Of a stretch of 64,000 bases of DNA, positions 18,327-28,475 are shown piece by piece (the first letter of the stretch is position 1; each line of letters begins with the position of its first letter). This stretch comes from Sphingomonas sp. (GTDB lineage: Bacteria > Pseudomonadota > Alphaproteobacteria > Sphingomonadales > Sphingomonadaceae): assembly GCA_025936675.1 (NCBI GenBank), contig JAICSX010000008.1:7162-71161 (forward strand), in the 5' to 3' direction. Position numbers and translations under genes: made by a program. The notes under the pieces are model-generated. The model was not told the DNA's origin. It saw only the letters and a program-made list of their open reading frames with translations, and did not search any database.

Positions 18327-19829
18327 ATGAACGAAACGGCTGATGCGGCAGAGTTTCCGTGCCTGGTGCTCACCCATGGAATCGATGAAATACTTCAGCG
18401 GTCGGTCGCATCGATCATTGAGTGCGATGCGCGTTTGAGCATTGACGTCCTCCACAATCCTTCACCGGCTGAAGACGGGACCTTCATCGACTTTGCACTA
18501 GCAGAGCTTCGGGCGGGACGGATTAGATCGTTCACCAGGTTCGACGAGAACATCAGCAATAACTCTGTCCTGTTGTACCTGCTGGCCAATCGGGACCGTT
18601 ATTCGAATGGAACCGTCCTGATCAGTGACGGCGATATCCTCGTGCCACAGGGGAGCATCGAGGAAGAAGCGCACATTCTGGCCAATCATTCGGACGTGTT
18701 CGCCTGTGGGCTCCGGATCGATGCCTCGCGGTGGAGCGACTCATTGCCGGTCAAGCGGAACTCGATCGAACGGTTCAACACGGCGAAATTCGAAGCCGCG
18801 GACTATGTGAACAGCGCGACGGGCATGTGGATGACGATGTTCCGCGGTGCTGAGCTGATGGCGATTGTCGATGTCATGCAGCGCAACGGGGTGCGCTTCA
18901 CCGATGGCAATTTGAAGCAATTCGCAGCGGCGATGTTCCAGAAGAGCTGGGTCGCGACCAAACGTTCCGTTGGTCGTGAGCTGAACCGCGAACGGCATAA
19001 TTATTACGCGACAAAAGCCGATTCGACGAAGAATTTCGGCGACTTTTCGCCAGAGCCAGCGGGCTCACGTTACGCCACCTGGAATCACGATATCGTCTCA
19101 CCGGCGACCGAGTGGCTCAGCGGCAAAGAGCGCCGCATCGAGTTCGGACCGTTGCCGACTGCACTGCCGCGCTTCCGCGCAAAGCTCGAAGATGATCCTG
19201 TTGCCGGGGCGCTTGTGCGGGGCGACCTCGACCATTCAAGAGCTTATCTGATCAACAGCACGATGAAAGCGGCACAGCCGGGTCTGGCGCTGGTCCTCAC
19301 TCGAGACCGGTGCACGTCGGGTCTTCGAGTGGACGATCGAAGGTCCTTGCTTTTCATCTCCGAGATCGAGGAGGAGCCCGGCCCCACAATCCGCGCGATG
19401 AATGAAATCGATTTCGCGGGCGTGTTGGTCGGTCGATCCGTCTCACAGGGCCGCACTGTTCTAGGCAATGTTGCCCGATTTGTCTCCGATGAGACGGTCA
19501 TGAACGGCGTAGTTTATATCGCCGAGGCGCTGCGAACCCAGCTTTGTGCCGGCTCCTTGACCTTCGCCGCTCACCTGCCGCTTGACGCGAAAGATGCGGC
19601 GACCGTCCTTGCCAATTCGGCCAAAGAGGGGGAGCAGGGCGGGATCGCAGATTTTGTCGGCGGTTTGTGGACTGACGAAGCGTTCCAGCAATTTGCATCG
19701 GAGCGAGGCTGGAACCTAAGCGTCACACCTCGCGCGACGAACGCCTATCTCGCCAATTTCGAAGTCCGGATGAATGACCAAAGGGCCGAGCGCGCGGCAA
19801 CAACGCTTCGCAGTGGCGCTGGCGCTTAG
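18327..19829 (+). CDS. Putative glycosyltransferase with GT-A-like N-terminal domain
   Basis: 500 residues from ATG 18327. The N-terminal third resembles a GT-A fold: LVLTHGIDEILQRSVASI as the first strand-helix, then GTVLISDGDILVPQG with a DGD motif in the metal position, then DASRWSD and a GMWMTMFRG segment. The C-terminal 230 residues show no known domain. Its stop overlaps the end of the convergent methyltransferase gene by 4 bases. The sugar and acceptor cannot be predicted. Confidence 0.6.
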   Translation: MNETADAAEFPCLVLTHGIDEILQRSVASIIECDARLSIDVLHNPSPAEDGTFIDFALAELRAGRIRSFTRFDENISNNSVLLYLLANRDRYSNGTVLISDGDILVPQGSIEEEAHILANHSDVFACGLRIDASRWSDSLPVKRNSIERFNTAKFEAADYVNSATGMWMTMFRGAELMAIVDVMQRNGVRFTDGNLKQFAAAMFQKSWVATKRSVGRELNRERHNYYATKADSTKNFGDFSPEPAGSRYATWNHDIVSPATEWLSGKERRIEFGPLPTALPRFRAKLEDDPVAGALVRGDLDHSRAYLINSTMKAAQPGLALVLTRDRCTSGLRVDDRRSLLFISEIEEEPGPTIRAMNEIDFAGVLVGRSVSQGRTVLGNVARFVSDETVMNGVVYIAEALRTQLCAGSLTFAAHLPLDAKDAATVLANSAKEGEQGGIADFVGGLWTDEAFQQFASERGWNLSVTPRATNAYLANFEVRMNDQRAERAATTLRSGAGA

Positions 19830-20560
19830 GATTTCCTGCCCAAAATCCCGACGCGGAGACCGTTCCGCTCCTGCCGCTCCGACCAGACGTCGATCTCGAA
19901 GTCTCTCTCTTCCAGCAGTTGCTTCAGATCGGATGTCTTGAGCCAGAAAGCGCCCGATCCGCGCCCCGAAAAGGGGTCATTCCAGCCCGCTTCGTAATGC
20001 TTGTGCCCAACAAAGCTTCGACCCCCGGACTCCAGAGTCGCGTCCTCCTGAGTCTCCTCGGCGACATGGGTATCGAGGTAAATCGCCTGCGTATGCGGCA
20101 GCAGTCGCTCGAGATGGCTGACGGGATCCTCAAGGTGATAGAGGACGCCGCAGTGGAACACGACGTCGAAGTCCGGCAGCTCGATGGCAGGATCCTCGAC
20201 GTCCAGCGGGAGGACCGTTGCCGAATATCCGTAGGCGGCAAGCCGGACGCTCGTCTTGATGACGTTGATCGGACGCAGATCGACGGCTGTCACGTTGGCG
20301 CCGTAGCTGCACAGGCCGATGGTGTGGATGCCTTCGAAGCAACCGATTTCAAGGATGCGCTTCTCGGAAAGATCCAATGTCTCGTGAAGCCGCGTGATGC
20401 GCTTGTCGGGGATGGGCTGAACTGCCTCGCGTTTACCCGGTCGAGCCTCGAGCGATCCTAAGATACGTCCATCCGAAAGCTGCGTACCGGCGTGCCAGGG
20501 GAGCAGCCGGTTGAATTCTTCCAGATCCTCATCCTTCAGCTTCACTTCGTAACGGAACAT
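19826..20560 (-). CDS. SAM-dependent class I methyltransferase
   Basis: 244 residues with a good ribosome site (AAGGAAAG) before ATG. Motif I is ILEIGCFEGIHTIGL, followed by VTAVDLRP (motif II acid) and DVVFHCGVLYHLEDP (motif IV), a layout shared with tRNA mo5U-type and sugar methyltransferases. The context suggests methylation of a sugar in the surface polysaccharide, but a small-molecule or tRNA target is possible. Confidence 0.8.
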   Translation of the reverse strand: MFRYEVKLKDEDLEEFNRLLPWHAGTQLSDGRILGSLEARPGKREAVQPIPDKRITRLHETLDLSEKRILEIGCFEGIHTIGLCSYGANVTAVDLRPINVIKTSVRLAAYGYSATVLPLDVEDPAIELPDFDVVFHCGVLYHLEDPVSHLERLLPHTQAIYLDTHVAEETQEDATLESGGRSFVGHKHYEAGWNDPFSGRGSGAFWLKTSDLKQLLEERDFEIDVWSERQERNGLRVGILGRKS

Positions 20561-20884
20561 TCGCTTTCCTTGTTCGGGTTGGCCACGGTCGATCGGCAGT
20601 GATGGACCATTGCGAAGACGGTTTAGGCCCCCTTAGGCGACTGCATGGGCGAGGTTCAACGGATTGATTGCGACAATTAAGGCCCTTGCCTAAACTCGGA
20701 AAAAATCGGCCGGGCGCATGTATTTACTGGCGGTGATGCGATTTGGCTTGAGTTTGCCTGTGGCTATTTCCTACCGCTAGCTTGACGCAGGGCAGCAATT
20801 TGCTCTGGCCCGTCGTATATCGCCACTTTGGGAGCAGTTCGAGTTGGGTTCGGCTTGTGGACTTGCAGTGGGGATCCGAGGCTC
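20561..20884. other. Divergent intergenic region
   Basis: About 320 bases between the leftward methyltransferase and the rightward sulfotransferase-glycosyltransferase gene. It should contain promoters for both. An 8-bp inverted repeat (GTTTAGGC at 20621, GCCTAAAC at 20688) is present. No gene or standard promoter was recognised. Confidence 0.4.
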
Positions 20885-23800
20885 ATGAGCGAGCGCGAAT
20901 ATCTGCCGTCCAAGACGGACGCACCGCATCGCCTTGAAAGCGTGGAACTCGACGTACGACGGACGGGCGCTCTGGTCAGCGAGCGCCCGAGGCCGATCGT
21001 GGTCGTTCTCGGAATGCATCGGAGCGGGACGTCTCTCCTCTCGAACGCTCTTCATGTCCTCGGTGTCGACATGGCCGACGAGACGGATCACGTCAGCCCG
21101 AAGAATCCCGGCGGCTTCTGGGAGCGGCCGGAGCTGGTCGCGATCCACGATGAGATCCTTGCGGCCATGGGCCGTCCGATCTCCTTGCCGAGCCACGTCC
21201 TTCCGTTTCGCCCGGCGTGGTGGCGTGCGAAAGAGGTCCAGGCGCTAAAGCCGAAGCTGAAAGCCTATCTTCGAGAGCAGCTCGCAGATTCGGAAAATCC
21301 GTGGGGATTCAAGGATCCTCGTACATGTCGGATGCTTCCCTTGTGGCGTGAAGTGTTTCGTGAGCTCAACTTGGAACCGGTCTATGTCGTTGCCGTCCGG
21401 AGACCGGCAGAGTCTTCAGTCTCAATGTCGCGGAAGAGCCCGGCGAGGCGGCTTTCGGTCGCGTCCGGCGAGCTCATGTGGCTGTCCTATAATTACGACA
21501 TTGCCCGGCACGTCCTGCTCAAGTCCCCGGCAATCGTCGTCGATTACGACGAGTGGTTCGCGGACGCTTCGGCGGTCGGTCAGCGCTTGGCCGAGACTCT
21601 GGGGCTCGGGGAACTCTCGTCCGAAGAGATTTCCGAATGCATGAGCTCGATCGTTCATTCGGAATACCGACACCAGACTGAGAGCGATTCCGCGGCGATT
21701 CCTGTCGCCGCGATGCTCTACAATGCGCTTGGAAGCGGAGACGTGCGAGCGCTTCGAAGCCAGGTCCGGCTAGCCGAATTGTTCTTCAAATCGCTCGGTC
21801 CGGTTGCCGAGGATCTCGACGCTGCGGCAATGGAGCGCACTTCCCTTCTAGCCGAGCGAGACGAGCTCACCGAGAAGGCGGCACGGATACCGGAGCTGGA
21901 ACAGCAGCTCAGCGACACTCGATCGCAGGTCTCGCGCCTCCAGGAAGAGAAAGGCGCCATTCAACTGCAAGTCGATGGCGCCGTGGAGCGGTTGCGGCAA
22001 GCCGAGAAAGCCGCGTCGGCATCCACGGCAGAGCGCGAGAAATTGACGGAACAGCTTTCCGGGTTGGGCAAACGCGCTGAGGAGCTGGAAGCTGGAATTG
22101 CGCGGGAGCGAAACCGCAGTGGAGAGCTCCTGAAGTCGGCGGAAAAGTGGCGCAGGAGCTACGAGGCGGAACATGGCGAAACCGCCGGCCGATTGGAAAG
22201 CGCCAAACGGGCGGCCGAGCTGCAGGCGAAACTCGAAACAAGCGAGGCGCGACTGAAGGTCGAGCAGGACCAGAATGCGGCGTTAGTCGCCGCGCTTGAA
22301 GCGCGCGACACTGCGATGAAGTCGCTTCGTCAACGGCGTCCAGAAGCTTCTGTCGCGTCAACTGCGGAAGAGCGAGCATTCGCCTGGCCGTCCGCGGGCG
22401 TGGAAGGGGCTAAGCCGCGCGGCGCTCTCGATGCGGTCGATGAGTCAGGACTTGCGGGGCACGCATGGATTGAGGGTCGTCCAGAGCTGGTGCCGATTCT
22501 CGAGGTGCGGATCGATGGCGCGGTAGTTCTCGGACAAAGCTGTTCGGCCGACGGCTCCGTACCTTCGGAGGAGGGGTGCCGCTTCTTCATCCCCTGGTCG
22601 CGGTTCGCAGCCGAGCATGCTGGCCAGGAGGCTGTAGTTCTTATTTCGGGTTGGGATCATGAGCTCGGCCGCGCGGCGATCCCGTCCGACCTCAACCAAT
22701 TCCATCTGTCGCCAGCGACGCGAGCGGCGGAGATCATCGGCGGAACGATCTCGGAGGCGGCCGAATATCATCGCTGGATCGTTGAAACAGAAGGGCCGGA
22801 AGATGAAGAACTAGCCCGAGCCTACCGGGCGGAACGGACGACCGCCTGGCCGAAGATCAATGTCATCATTTATGGCGATGACCGGAAGCTCAGCGCACCC
22901 ACGCTGCGGTCGCTACAGGAGCAAGTCTACGGCAATTGGGAGGCAATCTGCCTCAATGAGGATCTAGATATTCCTGAGGCGCGCCCTCGAATTCGTCGAG
23001 CAAGCAGGTCCGAACTCGATCGACTAGCATCGGAATATCCTCCCGACGCGCTGTTCACATTCGTAGAAGCTGGCGACGTGCTTTCTTCGACAGCGCTGCT
23101 TCATCTTGCTGAAGCTGCAGTCGAGAACCCTGAATTCGCTCTGATCTATTCCGACGAGGATCGGATCGAGCTCAAGTCGGGGCTCCGGGCGATGCCCTAC
23201 ATGAAAGGCGCGTGGAGCACGGACCTCGCATTGGTGCAGGACTATGCGACCCGACTCGCCTTGATTCGACGCAACAGCACAGGCACTTCGCTCCCGAGTG
23301 ATGCGGCGGCGGTCTATCGGGCGACCATTGGCGCTGCGCTCTCCGGAACCGACAAGGTCGTTCACCTTCCCTTTGTTCTCTATCACCGCTCAGTGGCGAA
23401 CGTGCGGCCCGCGGATCTTTCCGACGCGGTCGAGGACCTGATCGAATCCACACCCGAGCTCTCTGGAACCAAGCTCCTCCACGGCGATGACGGTCGGTTG
23501 AAGATCGCATGGCCAATTCCTGAGCCCGCGCCCTTGGTTTCATTGATCGTGCCGACACGGGATCAGGTCGATTTGCTGCGGGTCTGCGTCGACGGTCTGC
23601 TGCACGAGACGGATTACAAGAATTTAGAGGTGCTGATCGCCGACAACGACAGCCAAGAGGAAGCGACCAAGCTCTACCTCGAGAAAGTCGGTACCCACCC
23701 TCGCGTCAGGGTCATTCCATGCCCTGGGCCGTTCAATTTCTCGAGCATCAACAACCTAGCCGCAACGCAGGCCAAGGGGTCGCTGATTGGGCTCATCAAC

Positions 23801-24394
23801 AACGATCTGAAGGTGCTCAATCCCAATTGGCTTTCGGAAATGGTGAGCCATGCTGTCCGCCCGGACGTCGGGATTGTAGGCGCGAAGCTGCTCTACGAGG
23901 ATGGATCGATCCAGCATGCGGGAGTGACGTTGGGGATCGGGCTCGCGTCGCACCTTTACAAGTCTTTCCCGGGCGAAGCGGAAGGCCGCAACGGGCGCCT
24001 GGTTTATCCGCAGGATGTCAGCGCCGTCACTGCTGCGTGCCTGCTGATGCGTCGTGACGTTTGGGACGAGGTGGGCGGCTTGGATGAGGAGTTCCCCGTC
24101 GCTTACAATGACGTCGATTTGTGCCTGAAGGTAAGGGTTGCTGGTTATCGCGTGTTGTGGACGCCCGACGCGACCGTTTATCATCTCGAATCCCGCTCGC
24201 GCGGGAAGGACGTCACAGCTGAGAGGCGGGAGCGTCTCAATCGCGATAAGGAGCGCTTAGAAGAGCGCTGGGGCGATCTCTTGACCAGCGACCCGTTTCA
24301 TAGCCCGAATCTCTCCGCCAAACATGTTGACGCGAGGCTTTCGATCCCGCCGCGCGTCAGTGCGCGCTGGCAACCCAAGATTGCTGCTGAGTAG
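20885..24394 (+). CDS. Sulfotransferase - coiled coil - tandem GT2 fusion protein
   Basis: 1169 residues from ATG 20885 (a TTG at 20828 is possible but has a worse context). Residues 38-270 resemble a PAPS-dependent sulfotransferase: GMHRSGTS at 43-50 as the 5'-phosphosulfate loop, WGFKDPRTC, and VVAVRRPAESSVSM as the 3'-phosphate site. Residues about 310-485 are Glu/Lys/Arg/Ala-rich heptads, a coiled coil. Then comes a reduced GT-A domain (YSDEDRIE) and a complete GT2 domain from about residue 885 (SLIVPTRDQ, IADNDSQEE, GLINNDLKV, AYNDVDLCLK). Inference: it adds and perhaps sulfates a sugar of the capsule. The GT2 half is a paralogue of the protein at 11172-12845. Confidence 0.85.
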   Translation: MSEREYLPSKTDAPHRLESVELDVRRTGALVSERPRPIVVVLGMHRSGTSLLSNALHVLGVDMADETDHVSPKNPGGFWERPELVAIHDEILAAMGRPISLPSHVLPFRPAWWRAKEVQALKPKLKAYLREQLADSENPWGFKDPRTCRMLPLWREVFRELNLEPVYVVAVRRPAESSVSMSRKSPARRLSVASGELMWLSYNYDIARHVLLKSPAIVVDYDEWFADASAVGQRLAETLGLGELSSEEISECMSSIVHSEYRHQTESDSAAIPVAAMLYNALGSGDVRALRSQVRLAELFFKSLGPVAEDLDAAAMERTSLLAERDELTEKAARIPELEQQLSDTRSQVSRLQEEKGAIQLQVDGAVERLRQAEKAASASTAEREKLTEQLSGLGKRAEELEAGIARERNRSGELLKSAEKWRRSYEAEHGETAGRLESAKRAAELQAKLETSEARLKVEQDQNAALVAALEARDTAMKSLRQRRPEASVASTAEERAFAWPSAGVEGAKPRGALDAVDESGLAGHAWIEGRPELVPILEVRIDGAVVLGQSCSADGSVPSEEGCRFFIPWSRFAAEHAGQEAVVLISGWDHELGRAAIPSDLNQFHLSPATRAAEIIGGTISEAAEYHRWIVETEGPEDEELARAYRAERTTAWPKINVIIYGDDRKLSAPTLRSLQEQVYGNWEAICLNEDLDIPEARPRIRRASRSELDRLASEYPPDALFTFVEAGDVLSSTALLHLAEAAVENPEFALIYSDEDRIELKSGLRAMPYMKGAWSTDLALVQDYATRLALIRRNSTGTSLPSDAAAVYRATIGAALSGTDKVVHLPFVLYHRSVANVRPADLSDAVEDLIESTPELSGTKLLHGDDGRLKIAWPIPEPAPLVSLIVPTRDQVDLLRVCVDGLLHETDYKNLEVLIADNDSQEEATKLYLEKVGTHPRVRVIPCPGPFNFSSINNLAATQAKGSLIGLINNDLKVLNPNWLSEMVSHAVRPDVGIVGAKLLYEDGSIQHAGVTLGIGLASHLYKSFPGEAEGRNGRLVYPQDVSAVTAACLLMRRDVWDEVGGLDEEFPVAYNDVDLCLKVRVAGYRVLWTPDATVYHLESRSRGKDVTAERRERLNRDKERLEERWGDLLTSDPFHSPNLSAKHVDARLSIPPRVSARWQPKIAAE

Positions 24395-24396
24395 CC

Positions 24397-26538
24397 ATGG
24401 ACCAGCTAAGCACGACATTGGCCGACGCGGAGACTGCTTCGTCCTCGAGGATCGAGGTTCAGTCCGGCTCGCTGGAGCTTGCAGGAAGGATCACGATTCA
24501 CGCTCCAGACGTGAAGAATGCTGTCGCCACGCTACTCGCCGGTGATACTTTCCTAGGCACGCTTCGGCTGAGCGAAGACAAAGCGCACTCGCGTGAAGGA
24601 ACAACTGAGCTTAAATTCTCCGCAGCCGACTTCGGCCTTGCGGCGTTCGCTCGAATCTGTGGCGTTGGCGAACTCAGTATCGCGATCGAGTCTGCCGGAG
24701 GGGGTTCCCAAAGGCACCCAATCACGAACGAGGGCGCTTTGAGCTCCTCTTTCGCTCCACTTGGCATGCGACTGAGCGCAGGCGCGGCCAATCTTCGACT
24801 GGCTGACCTGTGGCTTGAAAGCAGTCGCACTCTGGCTTTGCGATTCGAAGCGGCAACCAAGGTTTCGAAGACGGTGGACGTCTATCAAGGCAGAGCGGAT
24901 CTGCCGCTCGTCCTGGTTGCTGCCGCGCAGCCGATCCTCGGCCTCACGTCAGTCGTCGAAATTCCGCTGATCAATCCGTTCGCGCCACTCCTTGTCGTAC
25001 TCAAGGGGGAAGATGACTGCATCGACGCAGTGGATCTGATTCCCTTTCCGTCGCTGGCGCGGGGAGGCTTGCATCACCCCGAACTGCTTATTGCCTCGAA
25101 TGGAGGCGACGAAATGGCCGGCGCAGCAAGCCTTTCACGCGACCTGCTTGCGGGCTGGCTCGAGCGGCTGGATCAACCCGAGCGATGCGTCTCGACGATC
25201 GAGATTGACCCAGCGGTTCATACCGGCCTTGAGCCGATCCTCAACCAGGATTTGCTGCAGTGGCTGAGGAAAGTCTTGCAGGTTGATGTGCGGCTGCACG
25301 CTGGCGGAGACCGCTCGGCAGTACCGGACTTCATTCGCGACATGGTCGGCGCGTCTGTTTCTCGAGGCGAGCCGGCGGGTAATACGCTTCAACTGCCGGC
25401 GTCCTCCGTGCCGACGATCGCATCGCTGGTGGCGGTCCTGCCGGCCGATGCCACTGCGGGGACCTTCACAGGCGGAACGGCAGTCGCCGACTGGAACCGC
25501 GGCGGTTCCGTGTGGTCGATTTGGCATCCGCCATTCAACGAGACCCTCGAAAGGCTGCAGCCCGCCAATGCTCATCGCTTTGCACCGGCTCTCACGATCC
25601 GAAGCCGAGGCAATGCAAGCGAACCGGGCAATGATATCGTCTTTCGCTATCCGCTTGCGATTGCATTGCGCGAGCCTTCGACGCGGATCGGTTCGGCCAG
25701 CCCGTTCGAGATTTCGCCAGAAGCCGGGGACTTGCTTCCTAGAACTAAGGACCTGGGAAAACACTCTGTCGATGTGATCATTTTCGCGGGATCGTCTGCC
25801 GAGCAGAATTTGGCGCTGCTCGAATCGCTCGCCCGACAGGAAGCCATCGAGGTGAAGCAGCTTGCTCTCTGCAGCGTTGAGGGACAGCCGTCACCCGCGT
25901 TGGAAGACGCGCTCCGAAACCTCTTTCCTGACCGCGCGGCAGTCCTTGAAGTCGCAAGAAACCGAGGCCGGCTCGAACAACTCGTCGCTGCTCGCGAGCA
26001 GCTTTCCAGCGACAAGATCTTGCTCCTCGGCGGCTCGACGGTGCTGACGGACGCCCGCGCAGTCTCGACGCTGTGCCGGATGCTCGACGTGCCGGAAGTG
26101 GCTTCGGTCGGGTGCTTGCTCAGGGCCGCGAACCAGAAAATGAGTCCCGTCTCCGCCGGTTATTCGTTTAGCGGCATCAACCTCTACGGCACGCCGACTG
26201 TGGCTTTCGATGTCATCGACCCCTCTGTTTGGCTTGCACCGGCGACGTATCCAGTCGTCGCGAACCCTCTTTCGATGCTCGTCACTCGACGCGAGGTGAT
26301 CGAAGGCATTCGAGCCGACGGCTCGACAGCCATTCGCTCGGAAAGTGACGACCTGCTCTTTGGCATCCAGGCGATCGAGCAGGGCGGCGTAAACCTGTGC
26401 ACCACGATAGTATCGGCGTTTGTCCCGCAGCCGGTGACGCGGGGATCGTTGATGTCCCTGTCGATACCGTACCGACTGTCGCCTGACGTTCTCCAGAAGA
26501 TCGGTGAATCGTCCACGATCGTTCAGCGCGCCGCATGA
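24397..26538 (+). CDS. Large protein of unknown function, copy 1 of a duplicated family
   Basis: 713 residues; the start lies 2 bases after the previous stop. No known domain was recognised. A motif FPSLARGGLHHPEL (about 216-229) and a following DLLQWLRKV segment are shared with the protein at 28472-30625. The C-terminal 250 residues (VDVIIFAGSSAEQ, then ILLLGGSTVLTDARAV) resemble a GT-A fold that has lost its metal-binding Asp residues. It is soluble, without signal or membrane segments. Its stop overlaps the next start (ATGA), so it is translationally coupled to the GT-B protein. It may be a scaffold or an inactive transferase partner. Confidence 0.6.
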   Translation: MDQLSTTLADAETASSSRIEVQSGSLELAGRITIHAPDVKNAVATLLAGDTFLGTLRLSEDKAHSREGTTELKFSAADFGLAAFARICGVGELSIAIESAGGGSQRHPITNEGALSSSFAPLGMRLSAGAANLRLADLWLESSRTLALRFEAATKVSKTVDVYQGRADLPLVLVAAAQPILGLTSVVEIPLINPFAPLLVVLKGEDDCIDAVDLIPFPSLARGGLHHPELLIASNGGDEMAGAASLSRDLLAGWLERLDQPERCVSTIEIDPAVHTGLEPILNQDLLQWLRKVLQVDVRLHAGGDRSAVPDFIRDMVGASVSRGEPAGNTLQLPASSVPTIASLVAVLPADATAGTFTGGTAVADWNRGGSVWSIWHPPFNETLERLQPANAHRFAPALTIRSRGNASEPGNDIVFRYPLAIALREPSTRIGSASPFEISPEAGDLLPRTKDLGKHSVDVIIFAGSSAEQNLALLESLARQEAIEVKQLALCSVEGQPSPALEDALRNLFPDRAAVLEVARNRGRLEQLVAAREQLSSDKILLLGGSTVLTDARAVSTLCRMLDVPEVASVGCLLRAANQKMSPVSAGYSFSGINLYGTPTVAFDVIDPSVWLAPATYPVVANPLSMLVTRREVIEGIRADGSTAIRSESDDLLFGIQAIEQGGVNLCTTIVSAFVPQPVTRGSLMSLSIPYRLSPDVLQKIGESSTIVQRAA

Positions 26539-28475
26539 GGATTTGCATCGTCATTCAGTCGGATGCGTTCCGGACGTCGGCGGGCATGCGCATTCGCTAT
26601 GATCGCTTCCGCGATCATCTCGATCCAGACGACAGCATTGAGGCGCTGACCTGCGCCGAGCTCATCGCTGCGAAACGGCTGGAGCATGACGCCTACATCT
26701 TCTGCAAGACGTTCGACACCAGCGCGCTTCTCCTGGCGAGAAAGGTAAGGGCGTCGGGAAAAGTCGTCGGCCAGGATCTCTTCGACGACTATTTCTCGCA
26801 ATATTCCGATACACGGCTGGCTCGTTTCCGGGACTGGCTGCGCGATATGGCGCCGGTTACGGACTTCGTCCTCTGCAGCACGCCGAGGATGGCGGACGTG
26901 ATCCGCGCATACCTGCCGCAAGGCCGCATCACTGTGATCGAGGACCCGGTGTCGGAATTCGACAAAGCTGCAGTCCAGCTTGCGGTCGAAGGCAAGCTGA
27001 AGCGAGCGCAGGAATCGCGGCAAATCAACCTCGTCTGGTTCGGGATCGGAGACAATCCGTTTTTCGCGGTTGGACTGAGGGATCTCGCCGCCTGCGCGCC
27101 GCAGCTTGCGTCGATGGAACGGCTCGGCTGGGACGTGAAGTTGCGGATCGTCACAAATCGCCGGCCATTCGAAGGTGCAGGGGGCGAAGTGCTGCGCCCG
27201 CTAAGCATCGGCTTCGATCTCGTCGAGTGGACTGAGGAAGCCGAGAAGGAGGCGCTCTATTGGGCGACCGCGGCTCTTCTGCCGGTGAATGGACAGTCGT
27301 TCAGCGTCGCCAAGTCGATGAATCGGGCGATCACGGCCCTGAATGCCGGATGCCAGGTGCTGAGCGTGGGCTATCCGCTGTATCGACGTCTCGACAAGCT
27401 GATTTACCGATCCCCTAGTGAGCTGGTCAGCGACATGGACGCAGGTCGCTTGAAGTTGCGCCCTGAGACAATCGATGCCTTGAACGAAAGCTTCCAGCGG
27501 ATGGCGGATCCGAAAGTCGCAACTGCCGCATTCGTTGGAGAGGCGCGTCGCGCAGTCGAGGCTCGCGGTCGCCGTCCGGAAGTTCAAGGAACATTGTGCT
27601 TGATCCACGGCCGCAACAGCACAATCGGGCTGCACAAGCTCGTCAACAGCATTGGCGGGCTGTCGGTCAAATCGATCTTCGCGACTGCGGGGTGGAATTT
27701 CCCGGTTCGGTTCGATCGCGCAGGCAGTGAAATTGTTATGCGCGTCACGCCGCAGCTTGCGCACAAATACGCTCTGCCGGTGAAAGATGGCTCGGCGAAG
27801 ACTTCGTTCGGCACCCTGGAGTTCCTCGATATCGATGCGGCAGCGCTTGGTGTCCGCAGCCTCCACGTTCATCTCGGACAACAAGCGAACCCGGTCTTGG
27901 ATCTTCCGATTTACGAAGATGTGATCAGGTTTGCGGAGGAGTGTTGCGCGGCGGCATTCTCGCAGGCGGACGTTCTGATCTCGGACACGTCCCCCTTCAT
28001 TCGGTTGCCTCAGCGAGTATCTGCGAGCACCAAGGTGCCGGCGAGAAAACGGCGTGGAGCCGCCGCTGCGCCGACGAACGGCCGTCCGCAGCTTGTCCGG
28101 GGGGCGAAGCCGCGCTCAAGGAACCAGCCTTGGTCCCCGGTGCAGAAACTCGCATCGTTCGTGCGAGGTTCACAGGCGCTAGAGCTAGACCGTGCCGTGG
28201 CTTTGATCGAGACTTCGTCGCTCTTCGATCCCGACTGGTATTTGATGAGCTATCCTGATGTTGCCGCCAGCGGCGCGGACCCCGCGAGGCATTATCTCCA
28301 ATTCGGTTGGCGCGAGAACCGCAATCCCAGCCCCGAGTTCTCAACCAAAGGGTATCTCAAAGCTCATAAGGATGTTGCGGCGCAAGGGTTCAACCCGCTG
28401 GTACACTACCTCGAATATGGCCAACTGGAGAACCGGAAAGTACCACCGGCAGTCAAGGGATCCGTGTCCCGGTGA
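26535..28475 (+). CDS. GT-B glycosyltransferase-like protein with C-terminal WYL/HYL repeat module (copy 1)
   Basis: 646 residues. The first 350 are GT4-like: an N-terminal MRICIVIQSDAFRTSAGMRIRY, then DLFDDYFSQ, VLCSTPRMADVI, WFGIGDNPFFAVGL and a C-terminal donor-side block with LPVNGQSFSVAKSMNRAITAL. The same blocks occur in the protein at 30622-32097. A long second part of unknown type follows, then at 564-635 a 72-residue module with two half repeats built on (W)YL...DV...(D)P..HYL..G. Similar modules are known at the ends of other surface-polysaccharide transferases. It overlaps both neighbours by 4 bases. Confidence 0.72.
   Translation: MRICIVIQSDAFRTSAGMRIRYDRFRDHLDPDDSIEALTCAELIAAKRLEHDAYIFCKTFDTSALLLARKVRASGKVVGQDLFDDYFSQYSDTRLARFRDWLRDMAPVTDFVLCSTPRMADVIRAYLPQGRITVIEDPVSEFDKAAVQLAVEGKLKRAQESRQINLVWFGIGDNPFFAVGLRDLAACAPQLASMERLGWDVKLRIVTNRRPFEGAGGEVLRPLSIGFDLVEWTEEAEKEALYWATAALLPVNGQSFSVAKSMNRAITALNAGCQVLSVGYPLYRRLDKLIYRSPSELVSDMDAGRLKLRPETIDALNESFQRMADPKVATAAFVGEARRAVEARGRRPEVQGTLCLIHGRNSTIGLHKLVNSIGGLSVKSIFATAGWNFPVRFDRAGSEIVMRVTPQLAHKYALPVKDGSAKTSFGTLEFLDIDAAALGVRSLHVHLGQQANPVLDLPIYEDVIRFAEECCAAAFSQADVLISDTSPFIRLPQRVSASTKVPARKRRGAAAAPTNGRPQLVRGAKPRSRNQPWSPVQKLASFVRGSQALELDRAVALIETSSLFDPDWYLMSYPDVAASGADPARHYLQFGWRENRNPSPEFSTKGYLKAHKDVAAQGFNPLVHYLEYGQLENRKVPPAVKGSVSR
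28224..28439 (+). repeat. 72-residue WYL/HYL module, first copy
   Basis: Encodes the C-terminal module of the preceding GT-B protein, starting FDPDWYL. About 45 of 72 residues are identical to the module at 28583-28798, with no gap. Confidence 0.75.

Noticed and set aside
20621..20695. 8-bp inverted repeat GTTTAGGC/GCCTAAAC, with another GCCTAAAC at 9483
   Set aside because: Too short to exclude chance; no consistent position relative to the genes.
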